DNA from: CAYOBW01 sp964402115
GTDB lineage: Bacteria > Verrucomicrobiota > Kiritimatiellia > UBA8416 > CAYOBW01
Length of the DNA: 9,580 nucleotides
Assembly (NCBI GenBank): GCA_964402115.1
Contig: CAYOBW010000285.1
Coordinates: 1 to 9,580 of the forward strand
Direction: 5' to 3'
Numbering within the stretch: the first letter of the stretch is position 1; each line of letters begins with the position of its first letter. Shown here piece by piece: positions 1 through 7,084 of this stretch. A program made the translations under genes and the position numbers. A model generated the notes under the pieces. The model was not told where the DNA came from and ran no database searches. It worked only from the letters and a program-made list of their open reading frames with translations.

Positions 1-26
1 GCCAGCGGCCGGTTGGCTACCGGGCA

Positions 27-40
27 GGCCGCGAGCGGCC
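27..40 (-). terminator. GC hairpin downstream of glmM (possible terminator)
   Basis: A perfect 6-base inverted repeat, GGCCGC/GCGGCC, is separated by only 2 bases and begins about 57 bases beyond the glmM stop codon. It would form a strong RNA hairpin at the 3' end of the glmM transcript. No run of U follows it, so intrinsic termination is not demonstrated; in such GC-rich DNA the repeat may be chance. The rest of 1-97 shows no gene on either strand, only a 9-base direct repeat, AGCGGCCGG, at 4-12 and 34-42. Confidence 0.2.
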
Positions 41-97
41 GGGTACAGGTCAGGGGAAACAGGGCCGAGGGGCTGCCGGCAGGAACCAGCCAGGCTT

Positions 98-1450
98 TCA
101 CGCTCCAAGCTCCTTGCGGGCCGCGGCCGTCAGACGCTCCATCCAGGTCCGGACCGCTTCCGCGTCTCGTGCCTCCACCAGGAGGCGCAGCTTCTTCTCC
201 GTCCCGGAGTAGCGCGCCAGGACCCGCCCCGCCGACCCCAGCTCCGCGGCACACGTCTGGAGCAGCCTGGGCAGTTCGGTGAGTTCCTCGAGGGGCCGCT
301 TCTCCTGGACTTTCACGCTCTCCTGACGGTGGGGGTACTCGACCATGCAGTCGGCCAGGTCGGCGAGGGGCTTGCCGCTGCGCTTCATCGTCTTCAGCAC
401 CTGCAGGGCGGTGATGATCCCGTCGCCGGTGGTGGCGAAGTCATGGAAGATGACATGCCCGGATTTCTCGCCGCCGAGGTTGAAGCCACCCGCGCGCATG
501 CGCTCGAGGACGCAGCGGTCCCCGACCTCGGTGACCTCGACCGCGATGCCGCGTTCCCGCATGGCGTCGTGCAGGCCCAGATTGCTCATGCTGGTGACCA
601 CCAACGTGTTCTTCGCCAGCATGCCGCGCTGCAGGCAGTCGAGGGCACACAGGGCCAGGATGCGGTCGCCATCGAGGACCACCCCCCTGGCGTCCGCGAA
701 GATGACGCGGTCGGCATCCCCGTCGAAGGCGATGCCGACATCGGCTCGGTAGGTGCGCACGAGCTGGGCGATGTTCTGCGGATGGGTGGCCCCGCAACCG
801 GCGTTGATGTTGTAACCGTCCGGGGTGGTGCTGTTCTCGACCACCTCGGCCCCAAGCTCGTCGAAGACCCAGGGCCCGATGAGATAGGCCGCCCCGTTGG
901 CGCAGTCGAGTACCACCCGCAACCCGCTCAGGCTCTCGTTGCCGATCGTGTTCTTGGCGAACTCGATGTAGCGACCGCGGGCGTCGTCGAGCATGGCAGC
1001 CTTACCGATGTCCCGGCCGACCAGGGCCTGGGCCATGGCCTCATCGGAGAACATCAGCCGCTCGATCTCCTCCTCGACGCCGTCCGTGAGCTTGTAGCCC
1101 TGGCTGTCGACGATCTTGATGCCGTTGTCCTCGTACGGATTGTGCGAGGCCGTGAGGACGATACCCGCGGCGGCATTCATGGAACGCGTGAGGTGGGCAA
1201 CGGCCGGCGTCGGCACCGGACCGACCAGGTAGACCGACATGCCGGTGGAAACCAGACCGCTGGTCAAGGCAGCCTCCAGCATGTAGCCGGACCGCCGCGT
1301 GTCCTTGCCGATCACCACCCGGCGGGTGCGGCAGCCCGGTCCGCCGAACACGGCCCCGATGGCCTTGCCTACCTTCAGGGCGATCTCGGGGGTGATCGGG
1401 TAGGTGTTGGCGGTGCCCCGGATACCGTCGGTGCCGAAAAGGGTCCTCAT
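98..1450 (-). CDS. glmM: Phosphoglucosamine mutase GlmM
   Basis: Converts glucosamine-6-phosphate to glucosamine-1-phosphate in the cytoplasm, the step before GlmU on the route to UDP-GlcNAc for peptidoglycan and LPS. The 450-residue product has the normal family length. It opens with the typical GlmM N-terminus (FGTDGIRGTAN, residues 5-15). The active-site loop TASHNP places the phosphorylated serine at Ser102. The metal loop DGDAD gives Asp243, Asp245 and Asp247. The sugar-binding GEKSGH lies at 327-332 and the C-terminal phosphate loop RYSGTE at 413-418. FGTDGIRG and GEKSGH favour GlmM over phosphomannomutase. The ATG at 1450 is the natural start because the N-terminal motif begins almost at once; the Shine-Dalgarno sequence is poor. 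It lies 226 bases beyond UroD-like C and probably has its own promoter, so I read it as a housekeeping neighbour and not an operon member. Confidence 0.97.
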   Translation of the reverse strand: MRTLFGTDGIRGTANTYPITPEIALKVGKAIGAVFGGPGCRTRRVVIGKDTRRSGYMLEAALTSGLVSTGMSVYLVGPVPTPAVAHLTRSMNAAAGIVLTASHNPYEDNGIKIVDSQGYKLTDGVEEEIERLMFSDEAMAQALVGRDIGKAAMLDDARGRYIEFAKNTIGNESLSGLRVVLDCANGAAYLIGPWVFDELGAEVVENSTTPDGYNINAGCGATHPQNIAQLVRTYRADVGIAFDGDADRVIFADARGVVLDGDRILALCALDCLQRGMLAKNTLVVTSMSNLGLHDAMRERGIAVEVTEVGDRCVLERMRAGGFNLGGEKSGHVIFHDFATTGDGIITALQVLKTMKRSGKPLADLADCMVEYPHRQESVKVQEKRPLEELTELPRLLQTCAAELGSAGRVLARYSGTEKKLRLLVEARDAEAVRTWMERLTAAARKELGA

Positions 1451-1503
1451 GACGCCAGAGCTCGATTCCTGTCCTGAACTGGGCCTGTGAGTTGATCGCG
1501 GGA

Positions 1504-1531
1504 ACTATAACCGCCACCCGGGGACGGGCAA
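1504..1531 (-). promoter_or_regulatory. Candidate sigma70-type promoter for glmM
   Basis: On the minus strand a TTGCCC -35 box (1531-1526) and a TATAGT -10 box (1509-1504; 5 of 6 consensus bases) are separated by 16 bases. Transcription would start near 1497 and give a leader of about 47 bases before the glmM ATG at 1450. The -10 sits in a small AT-rich patch within GC-rich DNA. The remainder of the 1451-1676 gap shows no gene. The -35 box matches only 4 of 6 consensus bases, so this is a motif-level prediction. Confidence 0.4.
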
Positions 1532-1676
1532 ACCCGGAGCGCCGGCCGCGACGAGCTCCAAGAACAGCGCCAAACGCGTACGTTCGGAGGCCAGCGAGCC
1601 GTGTGTCCTGACGCAGCCGGCCGCGAGTCCGCAACGGTCTCGCCCCATACGGCGCCCTGCGGCGGCAGCAGATCCA

Positions 1677-2843
1677 TCAGTTCCGCGTCCTGTTGCAACC
1701 TGGCAACCGCCGCGCCTCGTCGATCATGGCGTGCAGGTTCTCTTCCGGTGTCTCGCGGCCGACCTGGTCGCCGGTGCCGACAATGAGGCGCGGGTTGCCC
1801 TGGAAGGCCTCGCCGATCTCCTGCACCTCGCGGCGCGCGTCGGCCGGCGTGCCGCGGATTAGGGTCTCGACGGTGTGTACGTTCCCGTTCATCGTCGTCC
1901 GCCCGGCGAGCAACCGCGCCACCGTGCGCAGACCATCGAGCCCGACCACGTCGCCGCCCGGCGGGCGTTCGAACGGGCAGACGCAATCGATGCCGATCTC
2001 GGCGAACTCGGCGACCGAGTCGATGCACTTGCCGTGGAAGTGGATGTGCAGCAGGCGGCCGTGCCGGTGCACCTCCTCTGCCACGGCCCGGATTACGGGT
2101 TTGTCCCACCGGCGCCACAGGTCCGGACCGAGCAGCGAGTTGCAGCTCCAGGAGCAGCCGATGCACAGGCTCTCGATCGGGGTGCGCTCGCAGATCACCC
2201 GCGCCGTGTCGACCATGTGCTCGAGGTGCCGGCGCTGGAGCCGCTCCAGCGTCGGCGCCAGGTCCGGATCCACGAGATCGTAGATCCCCGCCTCGAAGCC
2301 GCCCTCGCGGGCCGGGGCATAGGCGTCGAAGAACGGGACGCCGAGCCAGGCCTCCAGCAGGTACGCGTCGCCGACCTCGGTCCAGGCCTTGACCAGGCCG
2401 CCGACATCCATGTCCGCCGGGTTGCCGCCGAAGGTCATCTCCTCCCAGGCGGCAAGGTCGCGGGTCAGGTCCTTGAGCGGGCGCTCGACCACCCAGCCGG
2501 GTTCGTCGCGGGAGAGGCGGCCGGCGCTCGTCAGTTCGCCGTGCGGCGTGCGGATGACCGACCGGGTTTCCAGCGTGTTCTCGTCCAGCCAGGTCTCGCG
2601 GCTGGACATCGTGACCCGCGGGTTGGGCGGCCCGGCAAAGGCCACGCCCCAGCCCTCGCAGCCAAACCTCGCGAAGGTGGTTTTCAGCGCCTGGTGGAAC
2701 GGCACCTCGCGGGCGAAGCGGATCATGTCCACGCCCAAGACCTTGGCCGGGTAATAGTACCAGAACTCGGGCGCCACGGCGACGTGGTCGTTGGCCACGC
2801 CGCGGTAGGCGTTCAGCATGCGCTGCTTGCCGGTCAGTGGCAT
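1677..2843 (-). CDS. UroD-superfamily protein C (corrinoid/methyltransferase-like fold, atypical metal site)
   Basis: A 388-residue member of the uroporphyrinogen decarboxylase / MtaA-CmuA superfamily of (beta/alpha)8 barrels. Visible support is the N-terminal TGKQRMLNAYRG (4-15), the barrel strand LLHIHFHGK (264-272), the late block TTMNGNVHTVETLIRGTP (316-333) and the end GTGDQ...TPEENLHAMI (356-373). Where zinc methyltransferases carry His-x-Cys-Gly, this protein has His268-Phe-His270-Gly, with Cys273 close by. The C-terminal Cys ligand position is occupied by the GTGDQ segment. It is therefore unlikely to bind zinc in the standard way, though a His/His/Cys site is possible. The start at 2843 has GGAG 8 bases upstream. 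It is probably the last gene of the five-gene operon, 92 bases after the Gfo/Idh/MocA gene. It is unlikely to be the haem-pathway HemE: several UroD-like paralogues stand in a catabolic context, and the HemE N-terminal signature is absent. The substrate is unknown. Confidence 0.9.
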   Translation of the reverse strand: MPLTGKQRMLNAYRGVANDHVAVAPEFWYYYPAKVLGVDMIRFAREVPFHQALKTTFARFGCEGWGVAFAGPPNPRVTMSSRETWLDENTLETRSVIRTPHGELTSAGRLSRDEPGWVVERPLKDLTRDLAAWEEMTFGGNPADMDVGGLVKAWTEVGDAYLLEAWLGVPFFDAYAPAREGGFEAGIYDLVDPDLAPTLERLQRRHLEHMVDTARVICERTPIESLCIGCSWSCNSLLGPDLWRRWDKPVIRAVAEEVHRHGRLLHIHFHGKCIDSVAEFAEIGIDCVCPFERPPGGDVVGLDGLRTVARLLAGRTTMNGNVHTVETLIRGTPADARREVQEIGEAFQGNPRLIVGTGDQVGRETPEENLHAMIDEARRLPGCNRTRN

Positions 2844-2882
2844 GATCCTGCTCCGTTGCGGTGATAGTGGCCCGCCGGACTT

Positions 2883-2915
2883 GGCGCCTCCGCGGCGCCT
2901 CCCAGGCGCTCCGCC
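2883..2915 (-). repeat. Three imperfect 11-base tandem repeats in an operon gap
   Basis: The 92-base gap between the oxidoreductase stop and the UroD-like C start holds three head-to-tail units. On the plus strand they read GGCGCCTCCGC, GGCGCCTCCCA and GGCGCTCCGCC. GGCGCC is itself palindromic, so the transcript could fold into alternative hairpins here. A role in mRNA processing or in setting expression of the last gene is possible. Replication slippage in GC-rich DNA is an equally simple explanation. Confidence 0.5.
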
Positions 2916-2935
2916 CCGGGACGCTCACCTCAGCC

Positions 2936-3994
2936 TCAGATCCGCCACCCTATGTCGACGGCCTGGTGGCGCGCGGCGCTCAGCTTGATGTGGCCGATCA
3001 GCTCATCGACGTCGTACCCGGTCAGGCGCGACTGTGCGCCCTGGGTGCCGGTGGCGATGTTGCGGCAGAAGAAGCCCACCGCGCGGTCGAAGGGCGACTC
3101 CGGCGCGTAGCGGTACTCGGTGACGTTGCCGGTGGCATTGTCGTAGTGCACCAGCAGGGACGCCTTGTGCGTGACCTGGTCCCAGGCCGAGCTGTAGATC
3201 TCGAGCCGGCCGTTGAGCCCGTTGATCTCGATGCGCTCGTCCCAGCCGTCGCGGAGGAACCCGATCTTGCGCAGCGGGTGCGCCACGGCCTCGTACTGCA
3301 CCACGCCGTTGGCCGTCTCCAGCAGCACGGCCGCCTGCAGGTCGTAGTCGCGCCCCTCGGGCACGACCATGCTGGCGTAGAGCCGCTGCGGCCGGCCGAG
3401 CAGGAACCCGACCAGGTCCAGGATGTGGCTGCCGCCGCACACGAGGATGCCGCCGCCGTAGTTCTTCACCAGCGGCGACGCGCCGCCTGGCGGGGTGCAG
3501 AAGAAGCCCTCGTTCGGCATGGGGCCCCAGAGGTCGCCCCAGCACTGGTAGGCGCGGATGTAGGTCGAGAACACCCGCCCCAGCGACGGCAGCAGCGCCT
3601 TGGCCTGCTCCACGGCGGGGATGAACCGCTTCATGTAGGAGGTGTAGAAGATCGTCCCCTTCTGCTCCGCGGCGCGCACGATCTCCAGGGCGTCGTCCGC
3701 GTTCGTGGCCAGGGTCTTTTCGCAGATGACCGCCTTGCCGACGGCGATGGCGGCGAGGCAGATCGGCTTGTGCACCGCCGAGACCGGCGTCACCACGACC
3801 GTGTTGACCTCCGGGTCGGCCAGCACGGCGCGGTAGTCGGCGGCGAACGTCGCCCCGCACTTCTCCGCCCAGGGCCGTGCCGCCGCCTCGGACAGGTCGC
3901 AGACCCACTTGACCCGCGCCCCGGCCTTCTCCAGGCCCGAGAAGTGGAACCGCGAGATGCTCCCGCACCCGATGACTCCCGCCGTGATCCGCAT
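2936..3994 (-). CDS. Gfo/Idh/MocA-family NAD(P)-dependent oxidoreductase
   Basis: A 352-residue cytoplasmic dehydrogenase, normal for the family, which usually oxidises or epimerises sugars, inositols and their derivatives. The N-terminal Rossmann fold carries VIGCGSISRFH (7-17). The EKP-type loop appears as Cys91-Glu92-Lys93-Thr94, keeping the catalytic Lys with Thr for Pro. The C-terminal alpha/beta domain has GGG (180-182) and then CGGSHILDLVG (186-196), with His190 and Asp193. In inositol dehydrogenases the catalytic Asp lies four residues before this His; here that position is Cys186. The frame is open upstream to 4108, but ATG 3994 is chosen. It is preceded by GAGGAG about 7 bases away, puts the Rossmann fold at the N-terminus, and lies 17 bases after the UroD-like B stop. 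The substrate cannot be assigned; the operon context suggests a sugar- or polyol-derived compound. Confidence 0.93.
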   Translation of the reverse strand: MRITAGVIGCGSISRFHFSGLEKAGARVKWVCDLSEAAARPWAEKCGATFAADYRAVLADPEVNTVVVTPVSAVHKPICLAAIAVGKAVICEKTLATNADDALEIVRAAEQKGTIFYTSYMKRFIPAVEQAKALLPSLGRVFSTYIRAYQCWGDLWGPMPNEGFFCTPPGGASPLVKNYGGGILVCGGSHILDLVGFLLGRPQRLYASMVVPEGRDYDLQAAVLLETANGVVQYEAVAHPLRKIGFLRDGWDERIEINGLNGRLEIYSSAWDQVTHKASLLVHYDNATGNVTEYRYAPESPFDRAVGFFCRNIATGTQGAQSRLTGYDVDELIGHIKLSAARHQAVDIGWRI

Positions 3995-4011
3995 CGTCAC
4001 TCTCCTCGCGT

Positions 4012-5133
4012 TTACGAAGCCTCCGTCGCGACCTGTCGTCGAGGCGCACCCGGTTGCCGGCATGCGACGGAGCCCTGCCGCATCTGCGGCCTGCCGCGCG
4101 TCCAGCACTCGACGGTGCGGTACAGCGCTTCAACGTTGGCGACCGGCGTGTCGCGGTCGAACGACCAGGCACAGAGGGTTGTGGCGGGCGCCGGTGCCGT
4201 GGCGTCAAGGACCTCGCGCACCGCGGCGGCAACGCGCTGCGTGTCGCCGTTGCGCATGAGCACCGGATCGATCAGCGGGTGCATGGCTACGCCCGGCAGG
4301 ACACGGACCGCTGCCGCCAAGTCTGTGCCTGGCCCCAGTTCGACGGCGGCCAGACGCGGCATACGGGCGAAGGCGGCCAGGAGGTGCGACGAGGCCCCGC
4401 AGGAGTGGTACCCGCGCTCCCGGAAGGCGCGGGCGATCGTCCGGTTCACCGGCAGCACCACGCGCGTGTAGACATCGCACGAGAGCATGCCGGCCGAGCA
4501 GTCGCCCAGCTGGACGCGCCGTGGCGTCGGGGCGCGCAACGCCGCGTGCAGCCGGTCAAATACCGCCTGGTAGATCTCCCAAACTTTGGCGAAGATGCCC
4601 TGCGCGGCCTGCGGGTCGTCGACCATGAGCAGGAAAAGTCCTTCGCCGCAGAGCTGGTGCGCCGTCGTGTAGGGGGCGTGGACGTTCATCAACCCGGCCT
4701 TGATGCCGAACAGGTCAGCCGCGTCGCCGTACAGCCGCTCCAGTTCGCGGTACTGCCGCAGGACCGCGTCCACCACCGGGTGTCGCGCCGCCTCGGGCGC
4801 CGCCACGCGCGCGATCTCCGCAGGAGACAGCCTCTCCCACGGATGCCCGCGGGTTTCGAGGGTCGCGTCCTCGGGACAGTGCAGCTCGGCGCCCTGGGTG
4901 AGCTTGATCAGGTCGATCGGCTGAATGAACAGCGATGCGGACGGTTGCGGCGCCGCGCTGCCGACGCCGAAAGCACCCAGAATCTGGTGCAGAAAGCGCA
5001 GTTCCTGGCACTCGACCTGCGCCCGGTAGCGCGGGTCGAAGTAGTAAGGTTCGCCGTAGGTCAGCCCCAGGTGCCGGTGGTAGAACGCCGGCATGAAGTT
5101 CAGGCTGACCGGGACGGGGTGACTCGCTTCCAT
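4012..5133 (-). CDS. UroD-superfamily protein B with a complete candidate zinc site
   Basis: A 373-residue UroD-fold protein. It lacks the TGKERML-type N-terminus of its two paralogues and begins MEASHPVPVSLNFMP. It has a probable Zn triad: His243-Ser-Cys245-Gly on the barrel strand after GYHSCG, and Cys321 in TTLCAW, 78 residues after the His. That pattern and spacing match the His-x-Cys...Cys zinc site of MtaA/MtbA methylcobamide:CoM methyltransferases, where zinc activates a thiol. Other family-like segments are LPGVAMHPLIDPVLMRNGD (279-297) and DTPVANVEALY (328-338). The start at 5133 overlaps the preceding stop in a TGATG, so translation is probably coupled to UroD-like A. Of the three paralogues it is the best candidate for a catalytically active methyltransferase. 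Whether the acceptor is coenzyme M, a folate or something else is not visible. Confidence 0.9.
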   Translation of the reverse strand: MEASHPVPVSLNFMPAFYHRHLGLTYGEPYYFDPRYRAQVECQELRFLHQILGAFGVGSAAPQPSASLFIQPIDLIKLTQGAELHCPEDATLETRGHPWERLSPAEIARVAAPEAARHPVVDAVLRQYRELERLYGDAADLFGIKAGLMNVHAPYTTAHQLCGEGLFLLMVDDPQAAQGIFAKVWEIYQAVFDRLHAALRAPTPRRVQLGDCSAGMLSCDVYTRVVLPVNRTIARAFRERGYHSCGASSHLLAAFARMPRLAAVELGPGTDLAAAVRVLPGVAMHPLIDPVLMRNGDTQRVAAAVREVLDATAPAPATTLCAWSFDRDTPVANVEALYRTVECWTRGRPQMRQGSVACRQPGAPRRQVATEAS

Positions 5134-6080
5134 CAGGGCTTGCCTCCGCTGCGGCGCCGGGTGCAGAACTCCCGGTAGACCTCGACCATGTACTCGTAGT
5201 TCTCCAGCGGCATGCCCGGGAAGATCGTGTTCGAGGTGCTGAAGATGTACCCGCCGCCAGGCGTGCCGTGCTCCAGGCAATAGAGCGCGGACCGCCGGAT
5301 CGCCTCCCTGGGCCCGTCCTGGAGCAGGTCGCACTGCACGTTGCCCATGAGCGCCATCTTCCCGTGGCAACGCCGCTTGACCTCGGCGATGTCCATGCCG
5401 GCCATGGGATCGACCGACTGGAAGCAGGCCGCACCCAGCGACAGGTAGTCTTCGAGGACCGGCATGATGTTGCCGTCGGTGTGCACGAACGGGATCACCC
5501 CGCGCTTGCGAATGTGCGCCACCTCGCGGGCCAGGTACGGCGTGACGAACTCGTGGAACTGCGCCGGCGAGATGAACGGCCCGGCGTTGAAGGCCACGTC
5601 GTTGACCACGTGGATGAAGTCGGCGCCGGCGTCGGCCAGTCGGTCGAACGCGGCGATCGCCCGGGCTTCCTTCTCCCGCGCCGCGGCGTGGATGCGCTCC
5701 GGGTGCTCCACCAGGTCCAGGGAGAACTGCATCCAGTCCTGCATCCCTTCGATGGACCAGGTCGTGCCGCCCACCACGCTGCCGATCAGGATGCGCTCGC
5801 CGAAGACCTTCTTGGCGGCGATGACGCCGTCCGGATCGCTCCACGGCCAGAACACCAGCAGCGCATCCCACTGGTAGCGGTCGACGATGCGCACGTAGCA
5901 CTCCATGCACTGCTCGACCAGGCGCGCCTTCTCGGCCGGGGTGCAGGTCGCCCACAGGTTACGGTCCGGGAACCGCAGGCCGAACGCCTCGTACTCGAGC
6001 TCGAACATGACCTCGAAGTGCGGCGGGCGGTCCGGTTCCTCGAACCGCAGGGTCTTGAGCATGCGCTCCTTGCCGGTCAT
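5133..6080 (-). CDS. UroD-superfamily protein A (HxDG variant)
   Basis: A 315-residue UroD-like protein, somewhat shorter than the usual 340-380. It opens with MTGKERMLKTLRFEEPDRPP, the characteristic superfamily N-terminus. The barrel strand ends in FVHTDGNIMPVLEDYLSLG (198-216), so the His-x-Cys motif is His200-Thr-Asp202. The following SVDPMAGMDIAEVKRR and MALMGNVQCDLL blocks are typical. The C-terminal GGGYIFSTSNTIFPGMPLEN (275-294) has Ser281 near the position where zinc enzymes carry Cys. The classical Zn ligands are therefore missing, though the fold looks intact. The ATG overlaps the stop of the MDR gene by 4 bases (ATGA) and the stop overlaps the next start in TGATG, so all three are likely translated together. 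It may use another metal, or it may be a partner subunit of UroD-like B. Its function is unassigned. Confidence 0.9.
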   Translation of the reverse strand: MTGKERMLKTLRFEEPDRPPHFEVMFELEYEAFGLRFPDRNLWATCTPAEKARLVEQCMECYVRIVDRYQWDALLVFWPWSDPDGVIAAKKVFGERILIGSVVGGTTWSIEGMQDWMQFSLDLVEHPERIHAAAREKEARAIAAFDRLADAGADFIHVVNDVAFNAGPFISPAQFHEFVTPYLAREVAHIRKRGVIPFVHTDGNIMPVLEDYLSLGAACFQSVDPMAGMDIAEVKRRCHGKMALMGNVQCDLLQDGPREAIRRSALYCLEHGTPGGGYIFSTSNTIFPGMPLENYEYMVEVYREFCTRRRSGGKP

Positions 6081-7084
6081 GGCATGACCACCACTTTGAG
6101 TGCGACCGCCGGGTCCCGGGCCACCGCCATCGCCTCGGCGATCTGGCTGAGCGGGAAGCGGTGCGAGATCAGCGCCGGCCCGTTCACCAGGCCTTCGCGC
6201 AGGTACTGCAGGGCCAGGGCGCCGTACAGCGCCGGCGAGGCGAAAGAGGCGCGCAACTGCAGTTTCTTGAAGTGGAACGCGTTCGCGTCGAACCGGCAGA
6301 ACGCGTTCTCGCCGTAGGCGATGCCGATGAACGAGACGATGGCGCCCTTGGCGGCGACGCTGAAGGCATCGGCCAACGTCGGCGGCGGCGTGGTGACCAG
6401 CACGCGGTCGATCGGGCAGCCGAAGTCGATCTTGTCCAGAGGCGTGGCGGACGGGTCGACGACCCTGTCCGCGCCGAACTCCTTGGCCGTCTTGACGCGG
6501 ATGCTCTCCCGCGCGAAGGCGCTCATGAACACGCGGCGCGCCCCCATCCGCCGGACCAGGGCCAGGGCCATGAGCCCGATGGGACCGGGCCCGAGCAGGA
6601 GCACGTTGCTGGTCGGTTCGATGTCGGCGAGGCGCACCAGGTCAATGGCCACTCCGAGCGGCTCCTGCAGGCAGGCGACGTCCGGCGGCAGGTCCGGGCA
6701 CGGGATGGCACAGACCGCCGGCACGATCATCTCCTCGGCGAACCCGAAGCACTGCGTGAACCAGAAGCTCTGGATGTCGGTGCACAGCTCCTGACGCGCG
6801 TTGCGGCAGCTGTCGCAGCGGCCGCAGGGCGTGGCGGAATCGAGCGCGACCGTCTGGCCGACCTGCAGACGCGGAACGTCGGGGCTGATCTCGAGGATCG
6901 TGCCGGCCACCTCGTGGCCGAACGGCGCGTCGCGGTCCGCGGCCTGAGGGTTGTCGTGCAGGTCCGTGCCGCAGATGCCGCAGGCGGTCACGCGCACCCG
7001 GATCTCCCCGGGCTTCAGCGCCCGCAGGACCGTGTCGCGCAGCGAGACCTCTCTGCCCTTCCTGAACGCTGCCTTCATCGCCAT
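6077..7084 (-). CDS. Zinc-dependent medium-chain (MDR) alcohol/polyol dehydrogenase
   Basis: A 335-residue member of the MDR superfamily (threonine/sorbitol dehydrogenase-like), a cytoplasmic enzyme that oxidises a secondary alcohol with NAD(P). CGICGTDLH (35-43) supplies catalytic zinc ligand Cys35, followed by GHEVAG (56-61) and Glu141 in EPLGVA. The four structural-zinc cysteines are Cys87, 90, 93 and 101. The Rossmann loop is GPGPIG (165-170). The acidic residue normally ending the second strand, which selects NAD, appears replaced (MSAFAR, 187-192), so NADP use is possible. AAGGAG lies 4 bases before the ATG at 7084 and 10 before a second ATG at 7078, so either start is possible; MKAAF from the second is the commoner MDR beginning. 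It is first in the five-gene block and divergent from the AraC regulator. The substrate is not visible. Confidence 0.95.
   Translation of the reverse strand: MAMKAAFRKGREVSLRDTVLRALKPGEIRVRVTACGICGTDLHDNPQAADRDAPFGHEVAGTILEISPDVPRLQVGQTVALDSATPCGRCDSCRNARQELCTDIQSFWFTQCFGFAEEMIVPAVCAIPCPDLPPDVACLQEPLGVAIDLVRLADIEPTSNVLLLGPGPIGLMALALVRRMGARRVFMSAFARESIRVKTAKEFGADRVVDPSATPLDKIDFGCPIDRVLVTTPPPTLADAFSVAAKGAIVSFIGIAYGENAFCRFDANAFHFKKLQLRASFASPALYGALALQYLREGLVNGPALISHRFPLSQIAEAMAVARDPAVALKVVVMP

Noticed and set aside
329..1477. 382-residue open frame on the plus strand, opposite glmM
   Set aside because: It is entirely antisense to a clearly conserved GlmM, has low-complexity Val/Asp/Gly/His composition and no recognisable motif. 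Long antisense open frames are normal in GC-rich genes.
1677..2843. Assignment of a UroD-like gene as hemE (haem synthesis)
   Set aside because: The classical HemE N-terminal signature is absent from all three paralogues, and no haem genes are nearby. The context is catabolic.
1447..2928. 493-residue minus-strand frame overlapping UroD-like C
   Set aside because: It overlaps the conserved 388-residue UroD-like protein in another frame and is extremely Arg/Gly/Pro-rich. Its extension over 1451-1676 shows no protein family pattern.
3995..4108. Upstream extension of the Gfo/Idh/MocA protein by 38 residues
   Set aside because: The extension runs back over the 3' end of UroD-like B, has no ribosome-binding site and precedes the Rossmann fold with unpatterned sequence. 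ATG 3994 has GAGGAG at good spacing.
2861..4471. 536-residue plus-strand open frame spanning the operon
   Set aside because: It crosses the Gfo/Idh/MocA gene and part of UroD-like B on the opposite strand, including their junction. It has no family motif and is Arg/Ala/His-rich as expected of a shadow frame.
5134..5955. N-terminal extension of UroD-like B to 647 residues
   Set aside because: The extra 274 residues are the shadow of UroD-like A in another frame, Arg/Gly/Pro-rich and without family motifs. The coupled ATG at 5133 is the natural start.
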